A stretch of 64,000 nucleotides of DNA, from positions 1 to 64,000 of the forward strand of contig CABVDR010000001.1 in NCBI GenBank assembly GCA_902497145.1. Direction: 5' to 3'. How positions within the stretch are numbered: position 1 is the stretch's first letter; each line of letters starts with the position of its first letter. Shown here in pieces: positions 1-9,071 of this stretch. The stretch comes from an uncultured Oscillospiraceae bacterium (GTDB lineage: Bacteria > Bacillota > Clostridia > Oscillospirales > Oscillospiraceae). Position numbers and translations under genes: made by a program. The notes beneath the pieces were generated by a model, which was not told the origin of the DNA, did no database searches, and saw only the letters and a list, made by a program, of their open reading frames with translations.

Positions 1-2202
1 CCGGTTGCCCCGGCTGCCGCCGCCGTAGCAGTAGCGCACCCGCAGGTTCTCCGTCCCCTGGGAGGGAACCCGGCCGTGGATGCCGTCGCCGAAGGTGAGG
101 GTGCCAGCATAGGGGTCCAGGCTGTAACACCGCGCCTCCCCATCCGCCAGGGCCAGCTGGTCCTGGCGCTGCCAGCGCACCCAGCAGTGGGTGATGACCC
201 GGTCCTCCCGCTCCAGCTCTACCCGGTCGGGCATGGCCTGGGCCAGAGCCTCCATGTCGGCCACGGTGAGTCCGCTTACCTCGTCCACCCACACCTGGGC
301 GTCCAGAACGGGGCGGTGGAGGAGGGAGGCCGTCTTGCCCGCCTCGTAGGCGCTCACGGAGAAGTGCTCCTCCTGGGCCTGCTCCTGCTGGACGGCCTGG
401 ACGATGTTGAGGCGGATGGCGTTCACCCGGGGCCAGCCCCCGGAGTTCTCTAAGTAGGAGCTGCGGGACAGCCGCAGCCAATAGCCCTGGGTGCCGAACA
501 GGGTGCGGCTGGGCAGGGGCTTGGAGAGGTACAGAAGCATCACGCCGGGGTGGAGCAGGTTGCGGGTGAGGTCCACCGTGCGCACCGCCTCAAACCGGCT
601 GCCGTTCCAGGCCTCAAAGCGGACCTTGTCCTCCAGGATGACCCGCCCGGCCATGTCAAAGAGGATGGACAGGGGCATGGCGTGGGGGGAGCGGTCAAAG
701 CAGAAGTACATGGCCCGGGGATGCTCCTCCAGTCCCACCAGAGCGGGGAAGGCCAGGTGCTCGATGCCCTCCGCGTCCTCCAGGAAGACGGTGTCGCCGT
801 TATTTTCCGACGTCAGGCGCTCCGCGGGCAGCCCCCGGTCGTAGGCCCAGGTGCACTGGGCCCCCTTCAAAAAGGGGACCACCCACCGGGGGGTCATGGA
901 AAACTCATTTTCCACGTGGACCACCCTGGCCCGGATGTACCAGCCAGGTTGGGCATTCACCTCAGCCTGAGAAATATCTTCCGGCACATCAAAAGTGAGT
1001 TCCAGGGGGCCCTCCTGCTTACAGGAGAAGGGGTTGCGGCTGCCGGACACCGTGAGGGGGTGCCAGCCCAGATCGTTATAGTACTCCCAGGCCACCTGAG
1101 ACACATATACGTCGTCTGGCACGATGGCCACCGCGTCCCGCTTGTCGATGATGCGCTGGGTAAACTGGTAGTGGGGCTCCTCCCCGTTGAGGTCGGTGAT
1201 TACCGGGGCCACCTCCAGCCGGAGATGGACCCGAGCCCCCCGCTTGCGGAAGGCCTGGTCGCACCGGAAGTAACACAGGGCGTAGGCAGCGGGGCGGCGG
1301 CCGAAGCAGTAGCCCCCCTCGCCCAGATCCAGGGGAATGTCCCCGTTGGCCACCCCGTCCAGGATGAGCCAGTCCAGGGGGCGGCTGCGAAGCCGCGCCC
1401 CGTCCAGCAGCAGCGTTCCGCTGCCCGGGGTGCCGGTGCAGGAAATCTGGTAGTGACCATTCTCGTCGGGGGCAAAGGCTGCCTTGCCCTCATAGGTGAG
1501 GTGCAGTGCGCCGCTCTCTGCCCGAACCTGAGTAAAGGGCTCCTCCCCATCCCGGGTGGGAAAGCTCCACTGAGCGGTGTTGGGGTCGGCCAGGTGGGCG
1601 GCGTTCTCCGACAGGGGCATACCGCCCTCCTGCCGTAGCTCCACCTCCACCTCGCAGGGACCGGTGAGAGACAATGCGTCGTCCTGACCCAGGGTGAAGC
1701 GGTGTCGCTGGAGGTTTTTTCCCCCTGTGGGGCAGAAGAGAGGTTGGGTGTTGTTCAAATCTAGATGCTCAATGACCTCCGAGCGAGCGTCCACATAGAA
1801 GAGCTCCTGAAGCTGGGCGGGGGTGGACTCAATGCGCCGCTGGGTCTCGTAGACGATGTGCTCCCCCTCCTCATCCTGGGTAAACACCTGGGTGCCTTGG
1901 GGCACCGGAACCGGCTCCTCCACGGTGTCGTGGGCGGTAAATTGCAGCAGGCCGGAGGCGGGCACCGGGTCGGGCATCCGAAAGCCGGTGAGGTTAAGAA
2001 ATTCGGTGTGCAGCTTGCCAGGCACGGAGTTAAAGCGGTCCACCGTCTGGTTAAACATCTCCCCAAACAGCTCCGCCAGGGCGGAGCCGGGGTCGTCCGC
2101 CGCCCCCTCATACCGCCACTCGGGGGTGTAGGAGCGGGCTCGGGCGGCCAGCTGCGCCAGAATGGCGGCCCGGTCTCTGGGGTCTAACACGGGCTGTCTC
2201 AT
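1..2202 (-). CDS. Putative baseplate assembly protein, partial (runs off left edge)
   Basis: The frame is open from an ATG at 2202 down to base 1, giving 734 codons with no stop, so the C-terminus lies outside the window. The ATG overlaps the stop of the gp25-like gene (ATGA), which shows translational coupling. The N-terminus reads MRQPVLDPRDRAAILAQL and soon has YTPEWRYEGAADDPGSALAEL, a pattern typical of the large 'putative baseplate assembly protein' family of contractile tails, whose members resemble phage gpJ/gp6 and Afp11. The following part is rich in beta-type sequence and aromatic residues. The family forms the wedge ring around the hub and spike. The assignment rests on recalled family sequence and gene order, not on a search. 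Confidence 0.8.
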   Translation of the reverse strand, partial: MRQPVLDPRDRAAILAQLAARARSYTPEWRYEGAADDPGSALAELFGEMFNQTVDRFNSVPGKLHTEFLNLTGFRMPDPVPASGLLQFTAHDTVEEPVPVPQGTQVFTQDEEGEHIVYETQRRIESTPAQLQELFYVDARSEVIEHLDLNNTQPLFCPTGGKNLQRHRFTLGQDDALSLTGPCEVEVELRQEGGMPLSENAAHLADPNTAQWSFPTRDGEEPFTQVRAESGALHLTYEGKAAFAPDENGHYQISCTGTPGSGTLLLDGARLRSRPLDWLILDGVANGDIPLDLGEGGYCFGRRPAAYALCYFRCDQAFRKRGARVHLRLEVAPVITDLNGEEPHYQFTQRIIDKRDAVAIVPDDVYVSQVAWEYYNDLGWHPLTVSGSRNPFSCKQEGPLELTFDVPEDISQAEVNAQPGWYIRARVVHVENEFSMTPRWVVPFLKGAQCTWAYDRGLPAERLTSENNGDTVFLEDAEGIEHLAFPALVGLEEHPRAMYFCFDRSPHAMPLSILFDMAGRVILEDKVRFEAWNGSRFEAVRTVDLTRNLLHPGVMLLYLSKPLPSRTLFGTQGYWLRLSRSSYLENSGGWPRVNAIRLNIVQAVQQEQAQEEHFSVSAYEAGKTASLLHRPVLDAQVWVDEVSGLTVADMEALAQAMPDRVELEREDRVITHCWVRWQRQDQLALADGEARCYSLDPYAGTLTFGDGIHGRVPSQGTENLRVRYCYGGGSRGNR

Positions 2203-2618
2203 ACGGCGCCCCCTCCTTCCGACCCTTCTGTGGCGTAGAAGGGATAGACGTGGTTATAGCGGTTGTTGGTGCTGCGCACCGTGTAGCTGACCTCAATGAT
2301 CAGGGAGCCGGTGAGCTGGTCGGGCGGGGTGCACTGGACCTCCACGTCCCGGATACGGGGCTCCTGCTCCAGCAGGATGAGGCGAAGGTCGTGGGAGATG
2401 GAGCTGGACAGAGAGCTGGAGGCGGGGGCAAAGGCGTAGTCCAGGGTGTCTGCGCCGAACTCCGGGCGCATGACCCGCTCCCCCCGTCCGGTGCGCAGGA
2501 TGATGCCGATGGCCTCCCGGATGTCCTCCTCCTGGTCGGACATGGCGATCTTACCCGTTCGGGGATCCACCTGGAGGGGGAACTTCAGCCCCCGGCCCAG
2601 AAATTCTTTTCCGTTCAT
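2199..2618 (-). CDS. gp25/GPW-like baseplate wedge protein
   Basis: This 139-residue protein has the hallmarks of the gp25 (GPW) family: an N-terminal FPLQVDPRTGKIAMS segment, then DIREAIGIILRTGRGERVMRPEFG, and a C-terminal half (ILLEQEPRIRDVEV) that forms the sheath-like fold. In T4 and in Afp/PVC particles (Afp9) this protein sits at the baseplate wedge and nucleates sheath polymerisation. The length matches the family (about 130-150 residues). It lies between the spike gene and the large baseplate gene and overlaps the latter by 4 bases, the usual order in contractile injection systems. Family and role are well supported; the assembly details are inferred from homologues. Confidence 0.92.
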   Translation of the reverse strand: MNGKEFLGRGLKFPLQVDPRTGKIAMSDQEEDIREAIGIILRTGRGERVMRPEFGADTLDYAFAPASSSLSSSISHDLRLILLEQEPRIRDVEVQCTPPDQLTGSLIIEVSYTVRSTNNRYNHVYPFYATEGSEGGGAV

Positions 2619-2649
2619 CCGCTCCCGCTCCTTTCTATCGACACTCCAG

Positions 2650-3435
2650 TCAGTTGATGCTGACGATGGCCCCCTTCACGTTAGTGGGGCCGGTGGCCTG
2701 GAGATCCAGGGTGGCGTTGGCCTTCACCTCCACCGTGGTTCCCTGGACAGCCACCTTGGCGTTTCCTTTTTCTTCAATGTTGGCTGCCTCCATGGCAATC
2801 TTGCTGGAGGCCTTTTGGGTGATACTGCCCGACGACTCCAGGGTCACCGTGGTCTGCCCCGCTGACAGCACCAGCTTGGTCTTGGCCTTCAGGGTGACGT
2901 TGCCCCCCTTCAGGTCCATCTCCAGGGCGTTGTCCCCGTTTTTGTCCTTCAGGGCCACCGCCTGGGCCTCGTCGTCAATGGACAGCACTGTCCCCGAAGG
3001 AAGGGTGAGGGTGACCTTCTGTTTGTTGGGCTCGTCATAGAGCAGCAGCTCCGTGCCAGTGGGGGTCTTGATGGAGTAGTTGTAGACCTTGCCCTCCTGG
3101 ATGGTGTAGGGGGGCTTGGTCTCCGTGTTCCAGAAGGCCCCCAGCACCATGGGCCGGTGGGGGTCGCCCCCCAGGTAGGCCAGCACCACCAGGTCGTTGA
3201 CGTTGGGGAAGAAGAACTGGCCGCACTGCTTGCCCCCAAGAGGGGCCATGACGTAGCACCAGTCTGTCTCCTCCGCATTTTCGTTTTCAATGGGGAGGCA
3301 CTTGACCCGGTTGAGCTTCTGCTCGTCGTTGACGTTGGTCACCACCGCCAGAGACAGTCCCACCCGCTCCATCTGCCGGTCCAGACTGCTGCCGGCCGCG
3401 CCTAAAACGCCTTGCAGTTCTTCCGCGATGCTCAT
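2650..3435 (-). CDS. Baseplate spike protein (gpV / VgrG C-terminal-like)
   Basis: The 261-residue product has an OB-fold region early on (KLNRVKCLPIENENAEETDWCYVMAP), the phrase GQFFFPNVNDLVVLAYLGGDPHRPMVLGAFWN characteristic of phage baseplate protein V and VgrG, and a C-terminal half of short alternating beta strands expected to form the triple-stranded spike. In a contractile injection system this is the membrane-puncturing needle tip, normally capped by a PAAR protein, which is not seen in the window. The start codon overlaps the hub stop codon (TGATG). In Afp the hub and spike are one protein (Afp8); here they are two adjacent genes. Confidence 0.9.
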   Translation of the reverse strand: MSIAEELQGVLGAAGSSLDRQMERVGLSLAVVTNVNDEQKLNRVKCLPIENENAEETDWCYVMAPLGGKQCGQFFFPNVNDLVVLAYLGGDPHRPMVLGAFWNTETKPPYTIQEGKVYNYSIKTPTGTELLLYDEPNKQKVTLTLPSGTVLSIDDEAQAVALKDKNGDNALEMDLKGGNVTLKAKTKLVLSAGQTTVTLESSGSITQKASSKIAMEAANIEEKGNAKVAVQGTTVEVKANATLDLQATGPTNVKGAIVSIN

Positions 3436-4529
3436 CAGGCCTTTGCCCCCTTCACTTCAAATCCGCAGTAGTATCCCGACTTGGTAAAGCGGTGGTGGAC
3501 TTTGCTGACAAAATAGGTGCCCACGGTGTCGTCATCCAGCCCCTTGATCGAGATGTACCGGCCGGGAATCAGCTCTGGAATACCTACGCAGGTGCCCCGC
3601 CCGGAGACAAAGTTCAGGGCCAGGCTGTCCAGGCGGGCCTGGGCCAGCTCCACGCACTCTTTCTCGGTGCGCACGTACTCGTTATACTCCCGCAGGGCGG
3701 TCTGCTTGAACTTGGAGGCGATCTCCACGGCGGTCTTGCCGGAGCCGCCCAGGCTTACGCTCTTGGCCACCCCTTTGATGAATTTCTGGTTTACATCCCG
3801 GCCCCAGATCTCCACCTCGCCCACCTGACCCCGGAGAGACAGGCGCTTTTCAAAGCCCAGCAGGCCCATGCCCACGGTCAGGGTAATGAGGGGGCTGGTG
3901 TTGGCGATCACGTTGTCGAAAATCAGCTCCCCCGCCACGGAAAACAGGCTCATGCAGTAGCGCTGGGACAGCAGACGCAGATATTTGAAGTCGTCCAGCT
4001 TCTCTTTGACCACCGGCACCTCAAAGCCGGTGAGACTGCCCACTGTCTTTTTCTTGGCGTATCCGGCGGATACCGCCTTGGTGAGGATATCCTCCACCAC
4101 CTGCTGGGGCTTTTTCTTGCCCCCGTAGATGGGCTCCTGACAGCTCATCAGATAGCCGAAGCCGTCGATGCCGGTCACCGTCAGCCGGGGGGGCGCGCCC
4201 CGCTGGTACTCCATGGAGACCTCATCCACATAGCCGTAAAAAATGAGCTCCTGTTTTACATAACCCGCCAGAATCTCCAGCTTGGCCCCCACCTGGACGG
4301 TCTTGGCCAGGTTGTTGATCCACTTGGACTGGGCAAAGTCATATAAGCTCTCCACGGAGAAGTGGCAGCCGCTGGCCGAGCCGTCGGAGCACTGCTCCAC
4401 CTCCAGGGTGGCGATGGGGAGCTCCGCACTGTTGAGCTGGGTGCCGTCCACTTTGATGGTAAAGGCGGGGCCGCGGAAGTCCTCGTATTTGCTGCTGAGT
4501 GCTTGGAATGTATAGGAACCCTTGTCCAC
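3435..4529 (-). CDS. Baseplate hub protein (gpD / VgrG N-terminal-like)
   Basis: A 364-residue protein with the gpD/late-control-D pattern: an N-terminal beta domain containing SASGCHFSVESLYDF and VQVGAKLEILAGY, then LIFYGYVDEVSMEYQRGAPPRLTVTGIDG, a mid segment LLSQRYCMSLFS, and a C-terminal region with VSKVHHRFTKSGYYCGFEVKGAKA. Together with the next gene it makes the split equivalent of a VgrG/Afp8 hub. The start is GTG at 4529, preceded by AAAGGAGGTGG at good spacing. It connects the tube to the spike at the centre of the baseplate. Confidence 0.88.
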   Translation of the reverse strand: MDKGSYTFQALSSKYEDFRGPAFTIKVDGTQLNSAELPIATLEVEQCSDGSASGCHFSVESLYDFAQSKWINNLAKTVQVGAKLEILAGYVKQELIFYGYVDEVSMEYQRGAPPRLTVTGIDGFGYLMSCQEPIYGGKKKPQQVVEDILTKAVSAGYAKKKTVGSLTGFEVPVVKEKLDDFKYLRLLSQRYCMSLFSVAGELIFDNVIANTSPLITLTVGMGLLGFEKRLSLRGQVGEVEIWGRDVNQKFIKGVAKSVSLGGSGKTAVEIASKFKQTALREYNEYVRTEKECVELAQARLDSLALNFVSGRGTCVGIPELIPGRYISIKGLDDDTVGTYFVSKVHHRFTKSGYYCGFEVKGAKA

Positions 4530-4559
4530 GCGTCCCCACCTCCTTTCTGTGCGGCCGAT

Positions 4560-5291
4560 TTAGCCCCGCTTGATGGCCGGGAGAACCAACCTTTCCCCAG
4601 AGCGCAGGGTCCGGGGATTGGCCAAACCGTTGGCGTCAGCAATGGCCCGCCACTGCTCCGGCTGTCCGTACTCCTTGGCGGAGAGGGACCACAGGGCGTC
4701 TCCCTGGTGGACGGTGCGGTACTTGGTGGTGTCGGGGGACTCCAGGGGGCGGGGCAGGGTGGCCTTCTGGGGAGCAATAAACTCCTGAAAGACACAGTCC
4801 AGCCAGGCCCGCAGAGGAATGCCGTTTTCACTAAAGCGCACAAAGGTCTGCTTGCAGCTGATGAGATGGCCGGTAAACTGCAGGGAGGCCCACTTCAGTT
4901 TCAGCAGGGGCGGCACATGTTTGTCCGGGTCAATCTCCATGAGACTGTATACCTTTTTGGTGTATTTACGCACGTCCACCACCTTGGCGATGGAGGGCAG
5001 AATGCTGTTGCCGGTGAATAAGGCCTTGTCGACCAGAGAACCGCCCACCTCGCTGCCCGCGGACATGCTGTCGAAAAAGAGACGGAACTGCAGGGTCTCC
5101 AGGCTGCCGCCGGAGAACTGGGACACCGGGGTGTTGGTGGAAATGCCCCGGGACTGGGCGTAGTGGACCTCCCGGCTCTGCACGTAGCTCTCCGGGTTGT
5201 AGAGGACCTTAAAGGAGGATTTTCCCTTAGGTTCAATGGTCATCTTCTCCAGAGGAATCAAAATATTTGGGTTGGGGATTCCAATGTACAT
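4560..5291 (-). CDS. Tube-adapter protein with LysM domain (Afp7-like)
   Basis: The 243-residue protein has an N-terminal domain of the 'contractile injection system tube protein' type: an IEPKGKSSFKVLYNPESY strand pair, then ETLQFRLFFDS, and LKLKWASLQFTGHLISCKQTF. A C-terminal LysM follows (about residues 190-240: YRTVHQGDALWSLSAKEYG ... WRAIADANGL ... LRSGERLVLP). Homologues (Afp7, gp53-like) sit between the hub and the first tube rings; the LysM is thought to hold the baseplate together rather than bind cell wall. The start is ATG at 5291 with an AGGAGG site. It lies 24 bases downstream of the proline-rich gene. Confidence 0.9.
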   Translation of the reverse strand: MYIGIPNPNILIPLEKMTIEPKGKSSFKVLYNPESYVQSREVHYAQSRGISTNTPVSQFSGGSLETLQFRLFFDSMSAGSEVGGSLVDKALFTGNSILPSIAKVVDVRKYTKKVYSLMEIDPDKHVPPLLKLKWASLQFTGHLISCKQTFVRFSENGIPLRAWLDCVFQEFIAPQKATLPRPLESPDTTKYRTVHQGDALWSLSAKEYGQPEQWRAIADANGLANPRTLRSGERLVLPAIKRG

Positions 5292-5315
5292 CCCTGCGCC
5301 TCCTCTCGTTGTTTC

Positions 5316-8042
5316 TTACAGACCCAGGCGGCGGCGCTCCCGCCGGATGCGGTCTTCAATGATACGGTAGACCCGGTCGGCGGTGCGCTGGATCTCCGCC
5401 TCGCTGATGTGCACCTCCTGGGCCGCCTTGGGCCCCTCCTCCTGCTTTTTCTCCCGGTGGGTGATGGTGGCCTGGGGAGGGTGGTAGTTGGGGGAGGTCC
5501 ACTGCACATTCTCCGCCTGCTGGGGCGGCGGGACGGTAGCGATGTCCCGTGCCACCCCCATGGTGTGGGGGGCGGAAGGGGAGCGGCTCTGCTTCAAAAA
5601 GCGCCGGGCCCAGTCAGGCAGGCTGCGGACAAATTCCGACTCCTCCTCTTGGAAGGGCTCCCCGCCGGGCTGAGGCTCCGGGGGCGGGGGCGATAGGTTT
5701 CCCTGGGCGGGACCGTAGGTCAGAGAGAGGGGCTCGGCCAGGGAGGTACTTCTTCCAGCGGCGGCCTCGGCAATGGGGGCTCCTGTTTCCGCCTGTGCAG
5801 CGGGAAAAACGGTGGGAGAAGTGCCAGTCGGAGCGGGCTGGTTGAGTGTCAGCTCCGCAGGAAGCACGGTACCAGCGGCCTGATTTCCAAGGGACGCAGC
5901 GGAGTGGTCCGGCAAGGAACGGGCGCGGATGTCCCGGGCCGCCGTGTGGGGGAGCCATGGACTGGGACTGCCTGGGGTACGTGGTTTGAAACCATGCGCG
6001 GTATGGATGACACCCGGTTGTCCGGCGGCCTCTCCACCGGATGTTTCCACCGGGTGGGATAGATTGGGGATGGTTTCTCCCGCCTGCGCCTGTGCCCCCT
6101 CTGTAGGAAGGGCGAGATCCAGGGGGGTGGAAAGTTCCCCTTGAATGGGTACGGACTGAAAAACAGTCCCCTTGTCCTGCTCCGGCACCGCTGCCATGGG
6201 AACAGCAATGCGGTGTCCTGTGGCTTGAGAGGAAGCCTCCTGGGCAGCTATGTCGCCCAGAGGCGTGTTAGAGGTGAAACGGATATCCCGGGCTGCCGTG
6301 TGAGGGGCCGCCTGGGATGCCCAGGGTTGGATGTAAGAGGAACTTGCTTTATCCTGGACTGGAAGGACGGCGCCCTGTTGTGTTTTCCTAGTTTTTCGCT
6401 CCAACTTTTCCACCGGGGCGGAAGGTTTGGGGAAAACTTGCTCCGCAGCCGCTGCGTTCTCTTCCTCCGTGCGCAGGGTGAGATCCAGGGGTGTGGGCGG
6501 AAATAGTCCAGGAGCTGTCTGCCCGGAAGCGGTTTGAGGAGCGGTACCGGAAACCTGCCCTGGTGCCATGGGGGAGGCGGAGCTGTGTCCCATAGTCTGC
6601 TCCGGTATCTCCTGAGCGGCTGTGGACCCCAGAGGAGTGTCCAGGCTGACCCGGATGTCCCGGGCGCTTGTATAAGAGGGGGCCGCTTGGGGTATCTGGG
6701 ACTGTGTGTGGAAAGAACTTGCCGGATCCTGGGGTGGAGCGGAAGCGACAGGCTGTGTTTCCCCGGCTTTTTGCTTCCATGTTTCCACCGCCGGGGAAGG
6801 TTTGGGGACAACTTGTTCCCCGGCTGATGATTTTTCTTCCTCCGTGCGCAGGGTGAGGTCCAGGGGAGGAGGCGGGAGCACCGCCTGCTCGAAAGCGATC
6901 TGAGATGCGGCCCCGGTGGCCATGCCCGGTATCATGGGGACGGTACGGCCGTGTTCCGCAGTCTGTTCCCCGCGCTCCTGGGCAGCTGCACGGCCCAGGG
7001 GAGTGTCCGGGCTGACCCGGATGTCCCGGGCGGTGGCCGGAGGTTCGGACTTTATGGGGAAGAGGCCTCCCGGAGCCGATGGCGGGGAAAGCGTCTCACC
7101 GGGGGCGGTGGGGAGTACCTCATGGACCGGGGACGGCGTCTGTCCGCCTTGGGCCATGGAGGCCTGGGAGGGAGCTGCAGCCTCTCCCCGCTGTGTGGTG
7201 GGGCGGGGTGGCGCCGGAACATCGGGGGTCTTATGCTTTCCGGCAGAGGAGGGCGGGGCGAAGGCGCCTTTGGCGCCCGCCTCCAGGGCCTCCGCCAGCT
7301 GAGCTGCAAGCGCATCGGCCCGGCGCAGAAGCTGGGCGCTGGCCGCAGTGTGGGTCGTCTCATCTCCCTGCTGCTCCAACAGGGTCAGGGCCTCCTGGGG
7401 CAGAGAACGGGAGAGATCACCCGGTACTGCCGGACGGGGAGGCTTATCCGGGGAGCGGAGGGGAACCATCCGGCCCTGGGGCAGGCTGCCCTTGGAAGCC
7501 GGAACGGCGCCCTCCTCCCGCAAAACCTGGAGATGCTGAGAAAAGCGCTCCGCGCTCCTGGCCAGATCCCCCAGAGTCGGCTGGAGTGTGGGGGAGGGGG
7601 CGGAGATACGGATGGTTTGATTCAGATTCTGGTGAAATTCCTGGCGCACCGTGCCGAACACCTGCAAAGGCTGTGCCGGGGTGGGGGCTGGGGGCGTCTC
7701 TTTTTTCTGGGCGGCAGGGCTGGCTTGCAGCTGGAGGATGCGCTCCACAATGCGCTGCGTGGCCCGTTGCTGCTCTGTGCGCTGCCCCTCCCGGCGAAGA
7801 GCCTCCAGTACCAGCTGGAGGTTAACCTGCAGCACCGGTTTGACCGGGGCGGCGGGGGGCTGGGGTTCCTCCCCCTCCTCCAGCAGCTCCAGGGGAACAT
7901 AGGGCCACACGCCCTCCTGCTGCTGTGCCCGGGCCAGCAGCTCCTCCCCAAACGCCTGGGACAGAGTCCCGAAGGGGGAGAGGATCAGACGGTCCCGGGA
8001 GAGGACCCCCATATCCGGTTTTGTCACCGCAATGGATTTCAT
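5316..8042 (-). CDS. Proline-rich repeat protein of the eCIS locus (function unknown)
   Basis: From ATG 8042, which overlaps the tube-3 stop (TGATG), the product is 908 residues. The GTG nine bases further upstream is less likely. The N-terminus (MKSIAVTKPDMGVLSRDRLILSPFG) and the C-terminus (about 30 residues ending VYRIIEDRIRRERRRLGL) look conserved and folded, while about 700 residues between them are Pro/Ala/Gln/Thr-rich. They contain a degenerate repeat of about 120-125 residues anchored by ARDIR, coded near 7025, 6660, 6285 and 5932, with a last partial anchor near 5546, and a second anchor PLDLTLRTEEE. Short proteins with a similar helical C-terminus occur at this place in other eCIS loci, so this may be an inflated version of one. 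No enzymatic motif is visible. A tape-measure or flexible linker role is speculative. Confidence 0.75.
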   Translation of the reverse strand: MKSIAVTKPDMGVLSRDRLILSPFGTLSQAFGEELLARAQQQEGVWPYVPLELLEEGEEPQPPAAPVKPVLQVNLQLVLEALRREGQRTEQQRATQRIVERILQLQASPAAQKKETPPAPTPAQPLQVFGTVRQEFHQNLNQTIRISAPSPTLQPTLGDLARSAERFSQHLQVLREEGAVPASKGSLPQGRMVPLRSPDKPPRPAVPGDLSRSLPQEALTLLEQQGDETTHTAASAQLLRRADALAAQLAEALEAGAKGAFAPPSSAGKHKTPDVPAPPRPTTQRGEAAAPSQASMAQGGQTPSPVHEVLPTAPGETLSPPSAPGGLFPIKSEPPATARDIRVSPDTPLGRAAAQERGEQTAEHGRTVPMIPGMATGAASQIAFEQAVLPPPPLDLTLRTEEEKSSAGEQVVPKPSPAVETWKQKAGETQPVASAPPQDPASSFHTQSQIPQAAPSYTSARDIRVSLDTPLGSTAAQEIPEQTMGHSSASPMAPGQVSGTAPQTASGQTAPGLFPPTPLDLTLRTEEENAAAAEQVFPKPSAPVEKLERKTRKTQQGAVLPVQDKASSSYIQPWASQAAPHTAARDIRFTSNTPLGDIAAQEASSQATGHRIAVPMAAVPEQDKGTVFQSVPIQGELSTPLDLALPTEGAQAQAGETIPNLSHPVETSGGEAAGQPGVIHTAHGFKPRTPGSPSPWLPHTAARDIRARSLPDHSAASLGNQAAGTVLPAELTLNQPAPTGTSPTVFPAAQAETGAPIAEAAAGRSTSLAEPLSLTYGPAQGNLSPPPPEPQPGGEPFQEEESEFVRSLPDWARRFLKQSRSPSAPHTMGVARDIATVPPPQQAENVQWTSPNYHPPQATITHREKKQEEGPKAAQEVHISEAEIQRTADRVYRIIEDRIRRERRRLGL

Positions 8043-8458
8043 CAGTAGCACCCGTCATAGATGAGCTCAACCCGGCTGACAGCCTGGCTGGCCTGGTTGC
8101 TGTTGAGCTGGGGCCCTACATACTTTTGAAGATGAGCCCCTACAATGCTCCACTCCCGCTGAGGGGAGCCGAAGCTGTCCCGCAGGATGATGGTGCCGGC
8201 CAGGGGGATGGACATGCCCTGGTTCACCATGCCCATGAGCATGGACATGCTGTCCACGGTGGTGATGACCCCCTTTTCCAGCACCAGGTGCTGGGGCACC
8301 ACGTTTTTGAAGAAGAAGCGGGGATAGTTGCTGCCCCCCTCGGTGTAGACCTCATAGTCTGCCTCCATGTCCAGTCCGGACACAGACAGGAAGCCGCCAG
8401 CCAGCACGACTCCCACGCCGACCAGAACCACATCAAAATAAGCGCCGGAAATAGCCAT
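8042..8458 (-). CDS. Tail tube protein, third paralogue (gp19-like)
   Basis: The chosen ATG at 8458 follows AAAGGAGG by about 7 bases; a longer reading starting at 8500 lacks a ribosome site. The 138-residue product begins MAISGAYFDVVLVGVGVV and contains FLSVSGLDMEADYEVYTEGG, a strand pattern of the gp19/Hcp tube fold, and VTTVDSMSMLMGMVNQG followed by IILRDSFGSPQREWSIVGAH, matching the tube family's ITLLDE..EP...W.l..A core. In Afp-type systems three tube paralogues exist and the two less abundant ones form the adapter rings near the hub. Its position directly before the baseplate genes fits that role. Confidence 0.82.
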   Translation of the reverse strand: MAISGAYFDVVLVGVGVVLAGGFLSVSGLDMEADYEVYTEGGSNYPRFFFKNVVPQHLVLEKGVITTVDSMSMLMGMVNQGMSIPLAGTIILRDSFGSPQREWSIVGAHLQKYVGPQLNSNQASQAVSRVELIYDGCY

Positions 8459-8545
8459 GCTGCCTTCCTCCTTTCCACCGGTGACCCGGCCTGATCCCAT
8501 AAGCTGAATCGAAGTGGTTTCCCCAGTCTCCGGGTCGGTGTAGCT

Positions 8546-9052
8546 TTAAGTTTCCGAGGTCGCGGGCGGGGACTCAAAGTTGCGCTTGACTCCGGTGATG
8601 GCAAAAGTGATGTTCTCGGTGAGTACCTCGCTGCGGCTGCCGTCCATGGGGGAGAGCTGATAGCCGACGGGCAAGGCTCCCAGCAGGGTCCAGGTGGCCC
8701 GCTCGTTCCCCTTCTCGTCCAGAGCCACCACGTCAATGGTGCGCCGCAGGTTGCTGTAGCTGGGCCCGGTGAACTCCCCGGCACTGGCGGAGAAGACCCA
8801 CTGCAAAAACTCGTTGTCCCCCACCACTCCCCGACTCAGGCTGACCGGAGCGTAGCTGGTAAACACGGGGATGTACTCCTTCACCCCCCGGCTGTCGCTG
8901 CCGCTGCGGGTCTGGAGGGTCTCCACCTCCATCTGGATGCCAGAAAACCGGGTGAAGGCGGCGGTCACTTTTCCGTCCGCCCCCATTTTCACGACAAAGC
9001 GAAAAGACTGGAGGGGGTCTGTGCGGGGGGCCTGATAGTTGGGGTTGGCCAT
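8546..9052 (-). CDS. Tail tube protein, second paralogue (gp19-like)
   Basis: A start at ATG 9052 gives 168 residues beginning MANPNYQAPRTDPLQSFRFVVK; an AGGTGAG site lies about 10 bases upstream, and a GTG twelve bases earlier is less convincing. The core shows the conserved tube features: FTRFSGIQMEVETLQTRSG, a middle DNEFLQWVFSAS, DVVALDEKGNERATWTLLGALPVGYQLSPMDG, and a final strand ENITFAITGVKRN. It belongs to the same family as the proteins at 9837-10316 and 8042-8458. It probably makes an adapter ring between the main tube and baseplate (Afp5/Afp6-like). Confidence 0.88.
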   Translation of the reverse strand: MANPNYQAPRTDPLQSFRFVVKMGADGKVTAAFTRFSGIQMEVETLQTRSGSDSRGVKEYIPVFTSYAPVSLSRGVVGDNEFLQWVFSASAGEFTGPSYSNLRRTIDVVALDEKGNERATWTLLGALPVGYQLSPMDGSRSEVLTENITFAITGVKRNFESPPATSET

Positions 9053-9071
9053 GGATGTTCTCACCTGCCCT

